A DNA stretch of 64,000 bases from Clostridiales bacterium (GTDB taxonomy: Bacteria > Bacillota > Clostridia > Lachnospirales > Anaerotignaceae), in NCBI GenBank assembly GCA_018364635.1, contig JAGZLR010000001.1, positions 76,533 to 140,532 on the forward strand, written 5' to 3'. The stretch's first letter is position 1, and each line of letters begins with the position of its first letter. Positions 25,870 to 34,107 of this stretch are shown here, in pieces. Position numbers and translations under genes: made by a program. The notes under the pieces are model-generated. The model made no database searches. It saw only the letters and a program-made list of their open reading frames with translations, and was not told where the DNA came from.

Positions 25870-27150
25870 TTAGGAAAAGATGACGTTTGCGCCGCGGTTT
25901 ACTTCAGCACGCACTTTTTCTAGATCTATGGTTGGGTAAACACCTCGGTCATAGACGATTTTTCCGCGGCAGACAGTCATAAGAATGTTTTCATTTCCAC
26001 CGGCGTATAGTGTCTGGTTGACAAGATCACTGCATGGCAGGAGGTTTGGCTGATCCAGATTGAGAAAACAGAGATCGGCTTTTTTTCCAGCTAAAATTTT
26101 TCCGGTGTCAGCTCGGCCCTGAGCCAAAGCGCCATTGCAGGTGGCAGCATTTAACGCGGAGCGGGCAGGAAGAATGGCTGGGTTCTGATGGACGCCTTTG
26201 GCTAACAGGCTCATCAGCCTTGCTTCCTCTAGAACAGAAAGCCGGTCATTGCTGGCAGCGCCGTCGGTGCCAATGGTGACATTGATGCCGGAATCATAGA
26301 GCTTTTCGATGTCGGCAATGCCGCTGCCTAGTTTCAGGTTACTGCTTGGACAATGGGAGACGCTGACGCCGTTTCGCGCCAAAATAGAGCGGTCCTTGTC
26401 TGTCAGAAAGACGCAGTGGGCGGCTGTGACAGGGCTGCGGAAAACTCCCATAGACTGGAAATACTCCGGTGGAGTCATGCCGTGATGTCTTTTTTTACAC
26501 GCTTCCACTTCCTCGGCGGTTTCGCTCAGATGGAGCTGAATATGGCTTCCCTCCCGATAGGCAGCTTCTGAGAGGAGACGAACGGTTTCGTCGGTGGTGG
26601 TATATTCACTGTGAAGGCAGTAATCGGCGCGGATTCTGCCGTTTTCCCGCTGATCCCAATCCTGCCGCACGCTACGGGCTTTGGCAAAGGCTTGGGATGT
26701 GGCAAAGTCGCTGCCCTGATAGGAGATGCTGTGGGATAAATTGGCGCTGATGCCGCTTTCCAACACAGCTTCACCGATAGCATCACAGAAATAATACATA
26801 TCGCTGAAGCTTGTAATGCCGTTTTTCAGCATCTCCGCAATGCCGAGCAGTGCTCCTGCCTTTACATACTGGGGTGTCAGTTTTTTTTCTGCGGGAAAGA
26901 CCACACGGTTAAGCCAACTGGACAGAGGCAAGCCGCTTCCTAGACTGCGCATCAGCGTCATTGCCACATGGCAGTGGGTGTTGATAAATCCAGGTAAAGC
27001 AAGGGCGTTGCCTAGACGAATGACCTCACCGCATGTTTCGCTAGGCGGTTGGCTGGTGACAGAAATAATTTGTTCCCCCCAAGTTAAAATATACTGGTCG
27101 GGAAGGATAGTTCCTTCTGGCGTTAAGACATGAACATGTTCAAAAAGCAT
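25870..27150 (-). CDS. mtaD: 5-methylthioadenosine/S-adenosylhomocysteine deaminase (amidohydrolase)
   Basis: This 426-residue protein belongs to the amidohydrolase superfamily, MtaD/TrzA type, which deaminates MTA, SAH or adenosine. Metal ligands are visible in FINTHCHVAMTLMR (two His), HLQLHLSETAEE (His and Glu), AAHCVFL (His) and TIGTDGAASNDRL (Asp). The YYFCDAIGEAVLESG stretch follows the family pattern. The protein could deaminate another substrate, and chlorohydrolase-like relatives share the fold. It is a single minus-strand gene convergent with the phage module. Confidence 0.88.
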   Translation of the reverse strand: MLFEHVHVLTPEGTILPDQYILTWGEQIISVTSQPPSETCGEVIRLGNALALPGFINTHCHVAMTLMRSLGSGLPLSSWLNRVVFPAEKKLTPQYVKAGALLGIAEMLKNGITSFSDMYYFCDAIGEAVLESGISANLSHSISYQGSDFATSQAFAKARSVRQDWDQRENGRIRADYCLHSEYTTTDETVRLLSEAAYREGSHIQLHLSETAEEVEACKKRHHGMTPPEYFQSMGVFRSPVTAAHCVFLTDKDRSILARNGVSVSHCPSSNLKLGSGIADIEKLYDSGINVTIGTDGAASNDRLSVLEEARLMSLLAKGVHQNPAILPARSALNAATCNGALAQGRADTGKILAGKKADLCFLNLDQPNLLPCSDLVNQTLYAGGNENILMTVCRGKIVYDRGVYPTIDLEKVRAEVNRGANVIFS

Positions 27151-27542
27151 AAAAATCTCCCCCTTTCATTTTAGTATAGCACAAAATGGGCGTGGGGAAA
27201 AGAGGGTAAGAAGTTAGCCAAAGGTAAAAGATTAGAAAAAAAGTCACACGATTTCGAGGGATTTGGAAAAATATGGAAAAATAAAAAGGCGGTTTTTGAC
27301 CAGCTTAAGATTTTGTTCGATTGCAAACAGATAGCAAAAATGGTGTTTTGATAAAAAAATAGCCTGCCAAAAGGCGAATTTAGGGGAAAAATGAGGTTCA
27401 AAATACGAATTCATAGTAAACTACAGGGATTTTAATAATAATTTCGATAAGTTCAACTTTGTATTTGGTTTTCGACCGGAAACTTTCGCGCAGTAACTTG
27501 ATACTATGATAGAATGCTTACCTGGAAGGAGGATCAGGAGTA
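27151..27542. other. Intergenic region between mtaD and the Spo0A-C gene
   Basis: About 390 bases have no credible gene. It must carry the minus-strand mtaD promoter and the plus-strand promoter of the Spo0A-C gene. A TTCGACC string near 27475 is one base off the reverse complement of the Spo0A box. No repeat or strong hairpin is visible. Confidence 0.5.
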
Positions 27543-27905
27543 ATGAAGGGAAACTCTTTTTCAGCCAAAGCTTCCGGAACTTACCGATTGGAACGGTTAT
27601 TAAGTGGTATGGGGATACCCGCTGGTTCCAGAGGGTTCCGGTATTTGGTGACTGCAGTTGGTCTATTTCAGCAGGAGGATGGAAGTTTGACAAAAGATAT
27701 TTATCCAGCAACTGCAAAAATTTATCAATCCAGTCCCAAAACGGTGGAAAGTACCATTCGGCACGCCGTCGGAAAAGCTTGGGAACGTGGCGGAGATGAT
27801 ATCTATGCAAGTATAACAGGTATCAGATATGAGCACAGACCAGCAAATGGACAAATCATAGGTGAATTGGCCTCGTTTATCCAGTCTGGCTCAAGCGCCA
27901 AATAG
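27543..27905 (+). CDS. Free-standing Spo0A C-terminal DNA-binding domain protein
   Basis: This 120-residue protein matches the Spo0A effector domain along most of its length. Its parts include LERLLSGMGIPAGSRGFRYL, the SLTKDIYPATAKIYQ helix, the recognition-helix region SSPKTVESTIRHAVGKAWER, and a final ANGQIIGELASFIQ helix. There is no receiver domain and the ORF has its own strong AGGAGG site (27531-27536), so it is a complete short gene and not a truncated spo0A. It could compete with Spo0A at 0A boxes or act without phosphorylation. Function is inferred only from the domain. A perfect TGTCGAA (0A box) lies downstream at 27947. Confidence 0.88.
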   Translation: MKGNSFSAKASGTYRLERLLSGMGIPAGSRGFRYLVTAVGLFQQEDGSLTKDIYPATAKIYQSSPKTVESTIRHAVGKAWERGGDDIYASITGIRYEHRPANGQIIGELASFIQSGSSAK

Positions 27906-28135
27906 TTGGCGGGATGAAAACTCTTCATGGGAATTGGTCCACAGCATGTCGAATTAATTGGGGGAAAAGTTGTCTATTTATTTCGCTATTAATGATTTGA
28001 AAATGACTTTTGAAAAAGAAACCTAGAGCGGTAATGGGGAAAAGAGCAGGAAAAAATAAAAATAGATTCATTGATTCATTTCCGCTTGCAAAACCAAAAA
28101 ATTAATTGGACTAATATAAGAAGGAGAAGACTTCT

Positions 28136-28276
28136 TTGAAATATTTAAAAAAAGCGGGCGGATATTCTGTGCAGAGTTTTCATACCCGCCACGAAAGACT
28201 GGAAGATTGGGGATCTTCCAGTCTTTTTTGTATGAGGAAGAGGACGAATGCTGGATATCATAAACGGAAACATTAA
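28136..28276 (+). CDS. Candidate small ORF (46 codons, TTG start)
   Basis: AAGGAG at 28121-28126 is followed nine bases later by a TTG and 46 sense codons before TAA. The peptide starts LKYLKKAGGYSVQSF and ends in a Lys/Arg/His-rich tail. A perfect 13-bp terminator hairpin lies inside the frame, so full-length translation would need read-through. The transcript may instead be a short leader or small RNA. I do not recognise the peptide. Confidence is low. Confidence 0.2.
   Translation: MKYLKKAGGYSVQSFHTRHERLEDWGSSSLFCMRKRTNAGYHKRKH
28194..28229 (+). terminator. Strong terminator upstream of xthA
   Basis: A perfect 13-bp stem AAGACTGGAAGAT/ATCTTCCAGTCTT with a 5-base loop is followed by TTTTT. 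It ends whatever transcript crosses the 27.9-28.2 kb gap. Confidence 0.85.
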
Positions 28277-28350
28277 TAAGGTAGAATTTTTAACTTCTTG
28301 CAATGAAAGAGGCGAAATGATATCATAGAAAAAAAGATGGGAGGCGGAAA

Positions 28351-29103
28351 ATGAAACTGGTTTCGTGGAATGTCAACGGCTTGAGAGCCATTGAGAAAAA
28401 AGGTTTTTCTGATATTATGAAAGATTTTGATGCAGATATCATTTCTTTGCAGGAGACAAAGCTGCAGGAAGGCCAAATAGAATTGGATACCCCTGGATAT
28501 TACCAATACTGGAATTACGCGGAGAAAAAGGGATATTCCGGTACGGCAGTATGGACAAAACAAAAGCCAAAGGCAGTATTTTACGGCATGGGCATAGAGG
28601 AGCACGACAAGGAGGGGCGGCTCATTACGCTGGAGTTTGAGGACTTTTATCATGTAACCTGTTATACCCCCAATTCTCAGGACAAAAATGCCAGGCTGGA
28701 TTACCGGATGCAGTGGGAGGATGATTTCAGACGGTTTTTGATGAAACTGGATGAGAAAAAACCAGTAATTTTATGCGGGGACCTGAATGTGGCGCACAAG
28801 GAGATTGATCTGAAAAATCCGGCCAGCAACCGGCGCAGTGCAGGGTTTACAGAGGAAGAGCGAGGGAAGATGACAGAGCTTTTGGCGGCAGGGTTTACAG
28901 ACACTTTCCGGTATTTTTATCCAGATAAGGAACAGTGCTATTCCTGGTGGAGCTATCGGTTTCGGGCGAGAGAGAGAAATGCCGGATGGCGGATTGACTA
29001 CTTTTTGGTCAGTAACCGGCTGCAGGAAAGGTTAAAGGAAGCGGAGATTTTTAGCCACATCACAGGGTCCGATCACTGTCCTGTGGGGCTTACCATAGAT
29101 TGA
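28351..29103 (+). CDS. xthA: Exodeoxyribonuclease III (AP endonuclease)
   Basis: This enzyme cuts abasic sites and trims 3' ends in base excision repair. The 250-residue protein has the EEP-family motifs LVSWNVNGLRA (residues 3-13), SLQETKLQ (catalytic Glu), LCGDLNVAHKEIDLKNP (Asp and Asn) and TGSDHCPV (Asp-His). RYRW-type substrate contacts are present as WSYRFRARERNAGWRIDYFL (quoted in part). The upstream site is GGGAGGCGG. It is followed by a nitrilase gene 15 bases away, probably co-transcribed. Confidence 0.96.
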   Translation: MKLVSWNVNGLRAIEKKGFSDIMKDFDADIISLQETKLQEGQIELDTPGYYQYWNYAEKKGYSGTAVWTKQKPKAVFYGMGIEEHDKEGRLITLEFEDFYHVTCYTPNSQDKNARLDYRMQWEDDFRRFLMKLDEKKPVILCGDLNVAHKEIDLKNPASNRRSAGFTEEERGKMTELLAAGFTDTFRYFYPDKEQCYSWWSYRFRARERNAGWRIDYFLVSNRLQERLKEAEIFSHITGSDHCPVGLTID

Positions 29104-29118
29104 CAGGGGGGAAGAGGA

Positions 29119-29904
29119 ATGAAGGTTGCTTTAGCACAGATTTCACCGCGGTGGATGAAAAAAGAAGAGACTATGGACCTTTGCAGAAGAGAGATGAAAA
29201 AAGCAGCGGAGGCTGGCGCAAAGCTGATCGTATTTCCGGAAATGACGCTGACAGGGTTTAGCCCTTGTTGGGAGGAGACGGCAGAGCTGTGGGAGGATAG
29301 CTGGACCAAAGAAGCCTTTAGCGCCGCTGCAAAACAATACGGGATGACGGTGGTTTACGGCAGCGTCATAAAACGGGATGGCAGGCCGGAAAACCACGGG
29401 ACAGCCATCAGCCCCCAAGGGGAAGTTTTGGCGGACTATGTGAAAATCCATCCTTTTTTGGGATGGGAAGAGGAAAGGTTTCGCAAAGGGGAACATCTTT
29501 CCTATTTTCAGGCAGGGGAGTTTACCTGTGCCCTTTTTATCTGTTACGATCTGCGGTTTCCAGAAATCTTCAGTGCCGCGGCGAAAAAGAGCGATCTGAT
29601 GATTGTCATGGCAAGCTGGCCGTCCGAGAGGCAGAACCACTGGCGGGTGTTAGCACAGGCGCGGGCCATAGAAAACCAGTGTTATGTGGCGGCGGTGAAC
29701 CGGACCGGAGAGGGCGGCGGGTTTTCCTATGGGGGAGACTGCATGCTCATCGACCCTCTGGGCAATATTTTAGCAGACGGCGCAGGCGGTTTGGAGGGGA
29801 TCCTGTATGGGGAAGTGGATAAAAAGCAGGTGCAAGCGCTGCGAGAAGCCTTTCCCAAAGAAAACAGCAGACGGCCGGAAGTTTACCAAAAACTTTTCAG
29901 ATGA
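29119..29904 (+). CDS. Carbon-nitrogen hydrolase (nitrilase superfamily)
   Basis: This 261-residue amidase-like protein has the nitrilase Glu-Lys-Cys triad in FPEMTLTGF (Glu), DYVKIHPFLGWEEE (Lys) and LFICYDLRFPE (Cys). The family segment QARAIENQCYVAAVNRTG is also present. It is most like omega-amidase or YafV-type proteins that hydrolyse alpha-keto acid amides, but the substrate cannot be fixed. It is probably in one transcript with xthA and the rqcH-like gene that follows. Confidence 0.88.
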   Translation: MKVALAQISPRWMKKEETMDLCRREMKKAAEAGAKLIVFPEMTLTGFSPCWEETAELWEDSWTKEAFSAAAKQYGMTVVYGSVIKRDGRPENHGTAISPQGEVLADYVKIHPFLGWEEERFRKGEHLSYFQAGEFTCALFICYDLRFPEIFSAAAKKSDLMIVMASWPSERQNHWRVLAQARAIENQCYVAAVNRTGEGGGFSYGGDCMLIDPLGNILADGAGGLEGILYGEVDKKQVQALREAFPKENSRRPEVYQKLFR

Positions 29905-29940
29905 AAGCCGAAAAATTTTGATTGAAGGAGAACAGAGGTT

Positions 29941-31737
29941 ATGGCACTGGATGGGATTGCCGTTGCGGCGGTGACGGCGGAACTAAAAAAAGAATTGTTA
30001 GGGGGAAGAATCGACAAAATTTATCAGCCGAGAAAGGACGAAGTGATTGTATCGGTGCGGTCCTTAGGGCAGACAAGGTGGGTTCTTTTCAGCGCGTCAG
30101 CAAGTCACCCCAGGCTTCAGCTGTGCGGCAGGCCCACAAGCAACCCTGAAACAGCGCCTATGTTTTGTATGACGCTGCGAAAGCATATTGCCGGCGGCAA
30201 AATTGTACAGATCACCCAGCCTAATTTTGAGCGGATTGTACAGGTTCATATTTTGGGCATGAACGAGATGGGGGATATGGTGGAAAAGTGTCTCACAATC
30301 GAAATGATGGGGAAGTATTCCAACCTGATTTTGATAGACGAAAAGGGCACCGTCATTGACGCCATTCGGCGGGTATCCCACTTTACCAGCTCTGTGCGGG
30401 AGGTTTTGCCGGGAAAGGCCTATTGTTTTCCGCCAGGACAGGGAAAGGAAAACCCGTTGCAGATGGAAAAAGAATCGTTTTTGAAGCATTTTGCAGAGGG
30501 AGACGGAAGAAACATACAGTCCATTTTATATTTAAGCTATACAGGGATCAGCCCTGTCTGTGCTGCGGAGCTTTGTTATCGGGCGGGGATTGACCCGACG
30601 GCGCACCCGTCAGAAGTCTCTTGGGCTCGATTGGAAGATCTTTATGTCTATTTTCGGGATATGATGGATTTGACCATAGGGGAACAGTTTCAGCCGGAGA
30701 TTGCAGTGGACAAAAAGACAGAGGTGCCGGCGGAGTTTTTTGCTTTTGGTTTGACGCAGTATGAGACAGGGTTAAAGCGGATTTCCTACACGTCCATGTC
30801 TGCGCTGTTGGAAGATTTTTATGGGGAGCGGGACAACAAAAACTACATCCGGCAAAAAGCCCACGACATGCGCAGAATTGTGGTCAACAGCATGGACCGC
30901 TTGACGCGGAAAGAGAAGCTGCAGCAAAAGGCATTAAAAGAGACGGAAAGGATGGAGGAATGGCGGCACAAAGGAGAAGTGCTGACATCCACCTTATATT
31001 TAGTAGAACAAGGGGCAAAGGAGGCGGTGCTGCCGGACTATTTTGTTGGCGGCGACATTCGGATTTCCTTGGACCCGCAAAAGACGCCTGCGGAAAATGC
31101 GCAGAAATACTTTGCCCAGTACAACAAGGCCAAGCGTACCAGAGCGGCCCTTGCCCAGATGGCAGAGCAAAACGCTGTGGAGATGGCCTATTTGGAAGGG
31201 GTGCTGGTGGCCATTGACCAGGCGGCGGATGAATCGGATTTGGCAGAGATTCAGGCAGAGCTTGCGGCGGAAGGACTGATGAAGGCAAAGACGGAGAAAA
31301 AGGGAAGGGGGAAAAAGATTCCAAAAAGTCAGCCAATGCACTTTGTATCCAGTGACGGATATGATATTTTTGTGGGAAAAAGCAACACACAAAACGATGT
31401 GCTGACCATGAAAACGGCGGAGAGCACAGATTTATGGTTTCATACAAAGCAGATTCCAGGCTCTCATGTCATTGTGCGCACAAGAGGAGAGGAAAATCCG
31501 CCGGACAGAACGAAAGAGGAAGCAGCGGTTTTGGCGGCCTATTTTAGCAGGGCGCAACAAAGCGGGTCGCTGGTGGCGGTGGACTACACGCCAAGAAAGT
31601 TTATCCGCAAGCCAAAGGGAGCAAAACCGGGGATGGTGGTGTATGACACCAACCAAACTGCTTATGTGCTGCCGGAGGAAGGCGTAGTCAACCGGCTGAG
31701 AAAAGATAAGACAGAGGTTAAGGAAGATATACACTAA
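29941..31737 (+). CDS. rqcH: RqcH-type NFACT protein (ribosome-associated quality control)
   Basis: NFACT proteins bind obstructed 60S/50S-nascent-chain complexes and recruit tRNA-Ala to add C-terminal alanine tails. The 598-residue protein has the NFACT-N domain, a long coiled coil (about 280-450) and a C-terminal NFACT-R domain with LWFHTKQIPGSHVIVR. At the site equivalent to B. subtilis Asp97-Arg98, it carries Glu97-Arg98 (NFERIV), a conservative change. Bacterial proteins were formerly annotated as fibronectin-binding Fbp. It starts behind GAAGGAGAACAG. Confidence 0.93.
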   Translation: MALDGIAVAAVTAELKKELLGGRIDKIYQPRKDEVIVSVRSLGQTRWVLFSASASHPRLQLCGRPTSNPETAPMFCMTLRKHIAGGKIVQITQPNFERIVQVHILGMNEMGDMVEKCLTIEMMGKYSNLILIDEKGTVIDAIRRVSHFTSSVREVLPGKAYCFPPGQGKENPLQMEKESFLKHFAEGDGRNIQSILYLSYTGISPVCAAELCYRAGIDPTAHPSEVSWARLEDLYVYFRDMMDLTIGEQFQPEIAVDKKTEVPAEFFAFGLTQYETGLKRISYTSMSALLEDFYGERDNKNYIRQKAHDMRRIVVNSMDRLTRKEKLQQKALKETERMEEWRHKGEVLTSTLYLVEQGAKEAVLPDYFVGGDIRISLDPQKTPAENAQKYFAQYNKAKRTRAALAQMAEQNAVEMAYLEGVLVAIDQAADESDLAEIQAELAAEGLMKAKTEKKGRGKKIPKSQPMHFVSSDGYDIFVGKSNTQNDVLTMKTAESTDLWFHTKQIPGSHVIVRTRGEENPPDRTKEEAAVLAAYFSRAQQSGSLVAVDYTPRKFIRKPKGAKPGMVVYDTNQTAYVLPEEGVVNRLRKDKTEVKEDIH

Positions 31738-31850
31738 AATGGATAAGACAAAACGACGTTTGTCAAGAGGGGATTAGACAAAAAACAGAAGACAAAATAG
31801 GATACCTTTGCGGCTGACGAGGCGTTGTCTCGTAGAGGGAGAGAGAAAAG

Positions 31851-32354
31851 ATGGAGAATCAATGGGATGAAGCAATGTTAAATGTGGAGCGGAGTTGTTG
31901 TTTTACAGGGCATCGGCCGGAGAAATTAAAAACGGACCCCAAAGAGGTGTTTGCAGGGCTGAAAAGGGAAATTCAACAGGCCATCGATGACGGATACGAC
32001 ACATTTTTGACCGGCATGGCGCGGGGGGTAGACCTATGGGCGGCCCATATTGTGCTGGAGAAAAAGGCGCAGTACCCTCAGCTAAAGCTATACTGTGCCA
32101 TACCTTATGCAGGGTTTGAAAAACGATGGGATGAGCGGTGGCGCAATGCGTATCAGCAGATTTTAGGCCAAGCAGATGGGGCAAAGGTTTTTTGCGCCAC
32201 TTATACCTATGGTTCTTTTGATATGAGAAATCACTGGATGGTGGACCACAGCCGGCGGGTGATTGCCGTTTACAACCACACCCACGGCGGCACGTACAAC
32301 ACGTTAAAGTACGCAAAGAAAAAAGGGGTGGAAGTCTTTCTCATTGAGGGTTAA
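31851..32354 (+). CDS. SLOG-family (DUF1273-like) protein
   Basis: This 167-residue protein has the Rossmann-like SLOG/YpsA pattern. It starts CCFTGHRPEKL, followed by DGYDTFLTGMARGVDLWAA (the phosphate-binding Gly-containing region), KLYCAIPYAGFEKRW and VDHSRRVIAVYNHTHGGT. Related proteins are thought to bind nucleotides or NAD-like ligands. B. subtilis YpsA is implicated in cell division, but its function is not settled. It has its own start behind a purine-rich AGGGAGAGAGAAA site and no obvious operon partner. Confidence 0.85.
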   Translation: MENQWDEAMLNVERSCCFTGHRPEKLKTDPKEVFAGLKREIQQAIDDGYDTFLTGMARGVDLWAAHIVLEKKAQYPQLKLYCAIPYAGFEKRWDERWRNAYQQILGQADGAKVFCATYTYGSFDMRNHWMVDHSRRVIAVYNHTHGGTYNTLKYAKKKGVEVFLIEG

Positions 32355-32431
32355 AAAGGGGAGATGTTTGTATAAATTCTCCTAAACTGGAAAATATAAG
32401 AGAAAAGCCCTGCAAATGCAGGGCAATTAAT

Positions 32432-33325
32432 TTAGGGAAGGAAATATTCATATTTGCGTACAAGACAAATGCCAACGGTGTTGGGACCGGTATGGGTGGC
32501 GATGGTAGCGCCGATTTGAAAGGGCTCATATTCCACTGCATTTCCCAGCGCCTCTTGGAGAGCTGCCCCCAGCACTGGCGCCTCTTCGGGGGTGTTGGTG
32601 GTGCCGATCATAAAGGCGTATTCTTTAATATCCAGACGATTGGTCTCAAAATGCTTTTTGGTCACGTCGATAATTTTATGCAGTGCGCTTTTTCTGCCGC
32701 GGGCTATGCCGGCAGTTGAGATTTCGCCGTCGGAGAGGATGATGATGGGTTTTACCTGCAGGAGCATGGCGGAGAGGGAGGCTAGTTTTCCGATACGTCC
32801 GCCTTTTTGCAGGTTTTCCAAAGTATCCACCATAAAAAAGATCCGTGCTGTTTTTTTCATTGCCTCGCATACACGGCAGACAGTTTCAGCGCTATAGCCG
32901 TCTTTTTGCATTCTGACAGCCTCCTGGACAAGCAACATCTGGCTTCCGGTGGCGTTCCAGGAATTGATGATATGGATTTTGCGTTTTGGATAGCTTTCCC
33001 GAAGCATCTGCGCTGCGTTGACGGCAGACTGGACAGAGCCGCTTAAAGAGTCTGTAATAGTAAAGCAGACCACATCTTTGCCCTCCTCCAAAGTAGGGGT
33101 GAAAGCCTCCAGATAGTCTTGAATGGAGGGGAGAGAAGTTTTGGGAAACAGGTGTTCACCGATCATTTTGCTGTAAAATGTTGTTAACGGCAGCTCTGTC
33201 AGTTCTTTTTGATAGGTTTCGCCGTCCAAAGAAATGTAAAAAGGCACAATGCGAACGTTTAGTTTTTCCGCCAAGTCTAAGGGCAGATCGCAGGCGCCGT
33301 CACTGTATAGTTGATATTCCGACAT
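32432..33325 (-). CDS. DegV-family fatty-acid-binding protein
   Basis: This 297-residue DegV/FakB-type protein opens with the phosphate-cap region YQLYSDGACDLPLDLAEK and the EITELPL-like loop. It has the family's KTSLPSIQDYLEAF, FTITDSLSGSVQSA and LENLQKGGRIGKLAS segments. FakB proteins bind a fatty acid for phosphorylation by FakA, and no FakA gene is nearby. It is a single minus-strand gene divergent from carD. Confidence 0.92.
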   Translation of the reverse strand: MSEYQLYSDGACDLPLDLAEKLNVRIVPFYISLDGETYQKELTELPLTTFYSKMIGEHLFPKTSLPSIQDYLEAFTPTLEEGKDVVCFTITDSLSGSVQSAVNAAQMLRESYPKRKIHIINSWNATGSQMLLVQEAVRMQKDGYSAETVCRVCEAMKKTARIFFMVDTLENLQKGGRIGKLASLSAMLLQVKPIIILSDGEISTAGIARGRKSALHKIIDVTKKHFETNRLDIKEYAFMIGTTNTPEEAPVLGAALQEALGNAVEYEPFQIGATIATHTGPNTVGICLVRKYEYFLP

Positions 33326-33441
33326 AGAATCCTCCTAACATGATTGCATAAAAAGATACTCTTTTCAATGTATCATGATGTGTGCATAATGTCAATATTG
33401 TCCCAGGCAGATTCTTGTCGGCACAATTTCTGAAACAACAT

Positions 33442-33469
33442 TTGATTTCCTTTCCAATTGTGGTATAAT
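33442..33469 (+). promoter_or_regulatory. Promoter of carD
   Basis: TTGATT (33442-33447) and TATAAT (33464-33469) are spaced by 16 bases. The leader (about 110 bases) contains a small GGCTG/CAGCC hairpin near 33480. Confidence 0.6.
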
Positions 33470-33582
33470 ATCACAAATAGGCTGACGTTTCACAGCCATA
33501 TGTTTTGCCAGATCGTCGGCCTTCTTTTGTGACAATCTAGATTTCATGCATCCAGTCAAGTGAAGAAGAAAGGAGCTTCGTT

Positions 33583-34065
33583 ATGTTTAAGAAGGGGGAA
33601 CGGATTGTTTATCCCATGTATGGTGCTGGTGTGGTGGAAAATATTGAACAAAGGGTCCTAAAAGATAAAATCGAAAGCTACTATGTTTTTCGGATGTTTT
33701 CTGGAAACATGGTCATTCGGTTATTGACGGATCGATCGGCAAAAGTGGGTATCCGCTCTATCAACAAAAAAGAAAAGGTCATGGATGCTCTTCATCATGT
33801 GGCCCCAAATCCGGCAGTTTGTTCCGGTCATTGGAATCAGAGATACAAAGAGCATTTGGAAAAAATCAAAAGTGGAAACTTTGAAGAGGTTTTGGAAGTG
33901 GTGAGAAACTTACAGTATCGAGAACGGACGCGGGGGCTTTCTGGAATCGAAAAAAAGATGCTCACAAATGCCAAACAGATTGTACTAAGTGAAGTCATCT
34001 GTGCGGCGGAGGTTGACAAAAAAGAGGCGGAAGAGATGCTCAATCAAAATTTGATCACATGTTAA
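33583..34065 (+). CDS. CarD/CdnL-family transcription regulator
   Basis: This 160-residue protein has an N-terminal CarD/TRCF RNA-polymerase-interacting Tudor-like domain (KKGERIVYPMYGAGVVENIE) and a helical C-terminus. CarD proteins stabilise open complexes at promoters, notably at rRNA genes. The start follows GAAAGGAG. It leads into the PIN-TRAM and ispD genes, a neighbourhood typical of Clostridia. Confidence 0.92.
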   Translation: MFKKGERIVYPMYGAGVVENIEQRVLKDKIESYYVFRMFSGNMVIRLLTDRSAKVGIRSINKKEKVMDALHHVAPNPAVCSGHWNQRYKEHLEKIKSGNFEEVLEVVRNLQYRERTRGLSGIEKKMLTNAKQIVLSEVICAAEVDKKEAEEMLNQNLITC

Positions 34066-34107
34066 GCATGTTTTCTGAAAAAAAAGAGGGGGAAAGGAGG
34101 AAGAGAA

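Larger units (their letters stand above)
27906..28350. other. Intergenic region with 0A box and hairpin
   Basis: About 445 bases hold a TGTCGAA (0A box consensus) at 27947-27953, a small candidate ORF at 28136 and a perfect terminator hairpin at 28194. The xthA promoter must lie in its last 100 bases. I see no other gene. Confidence 0.5.
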
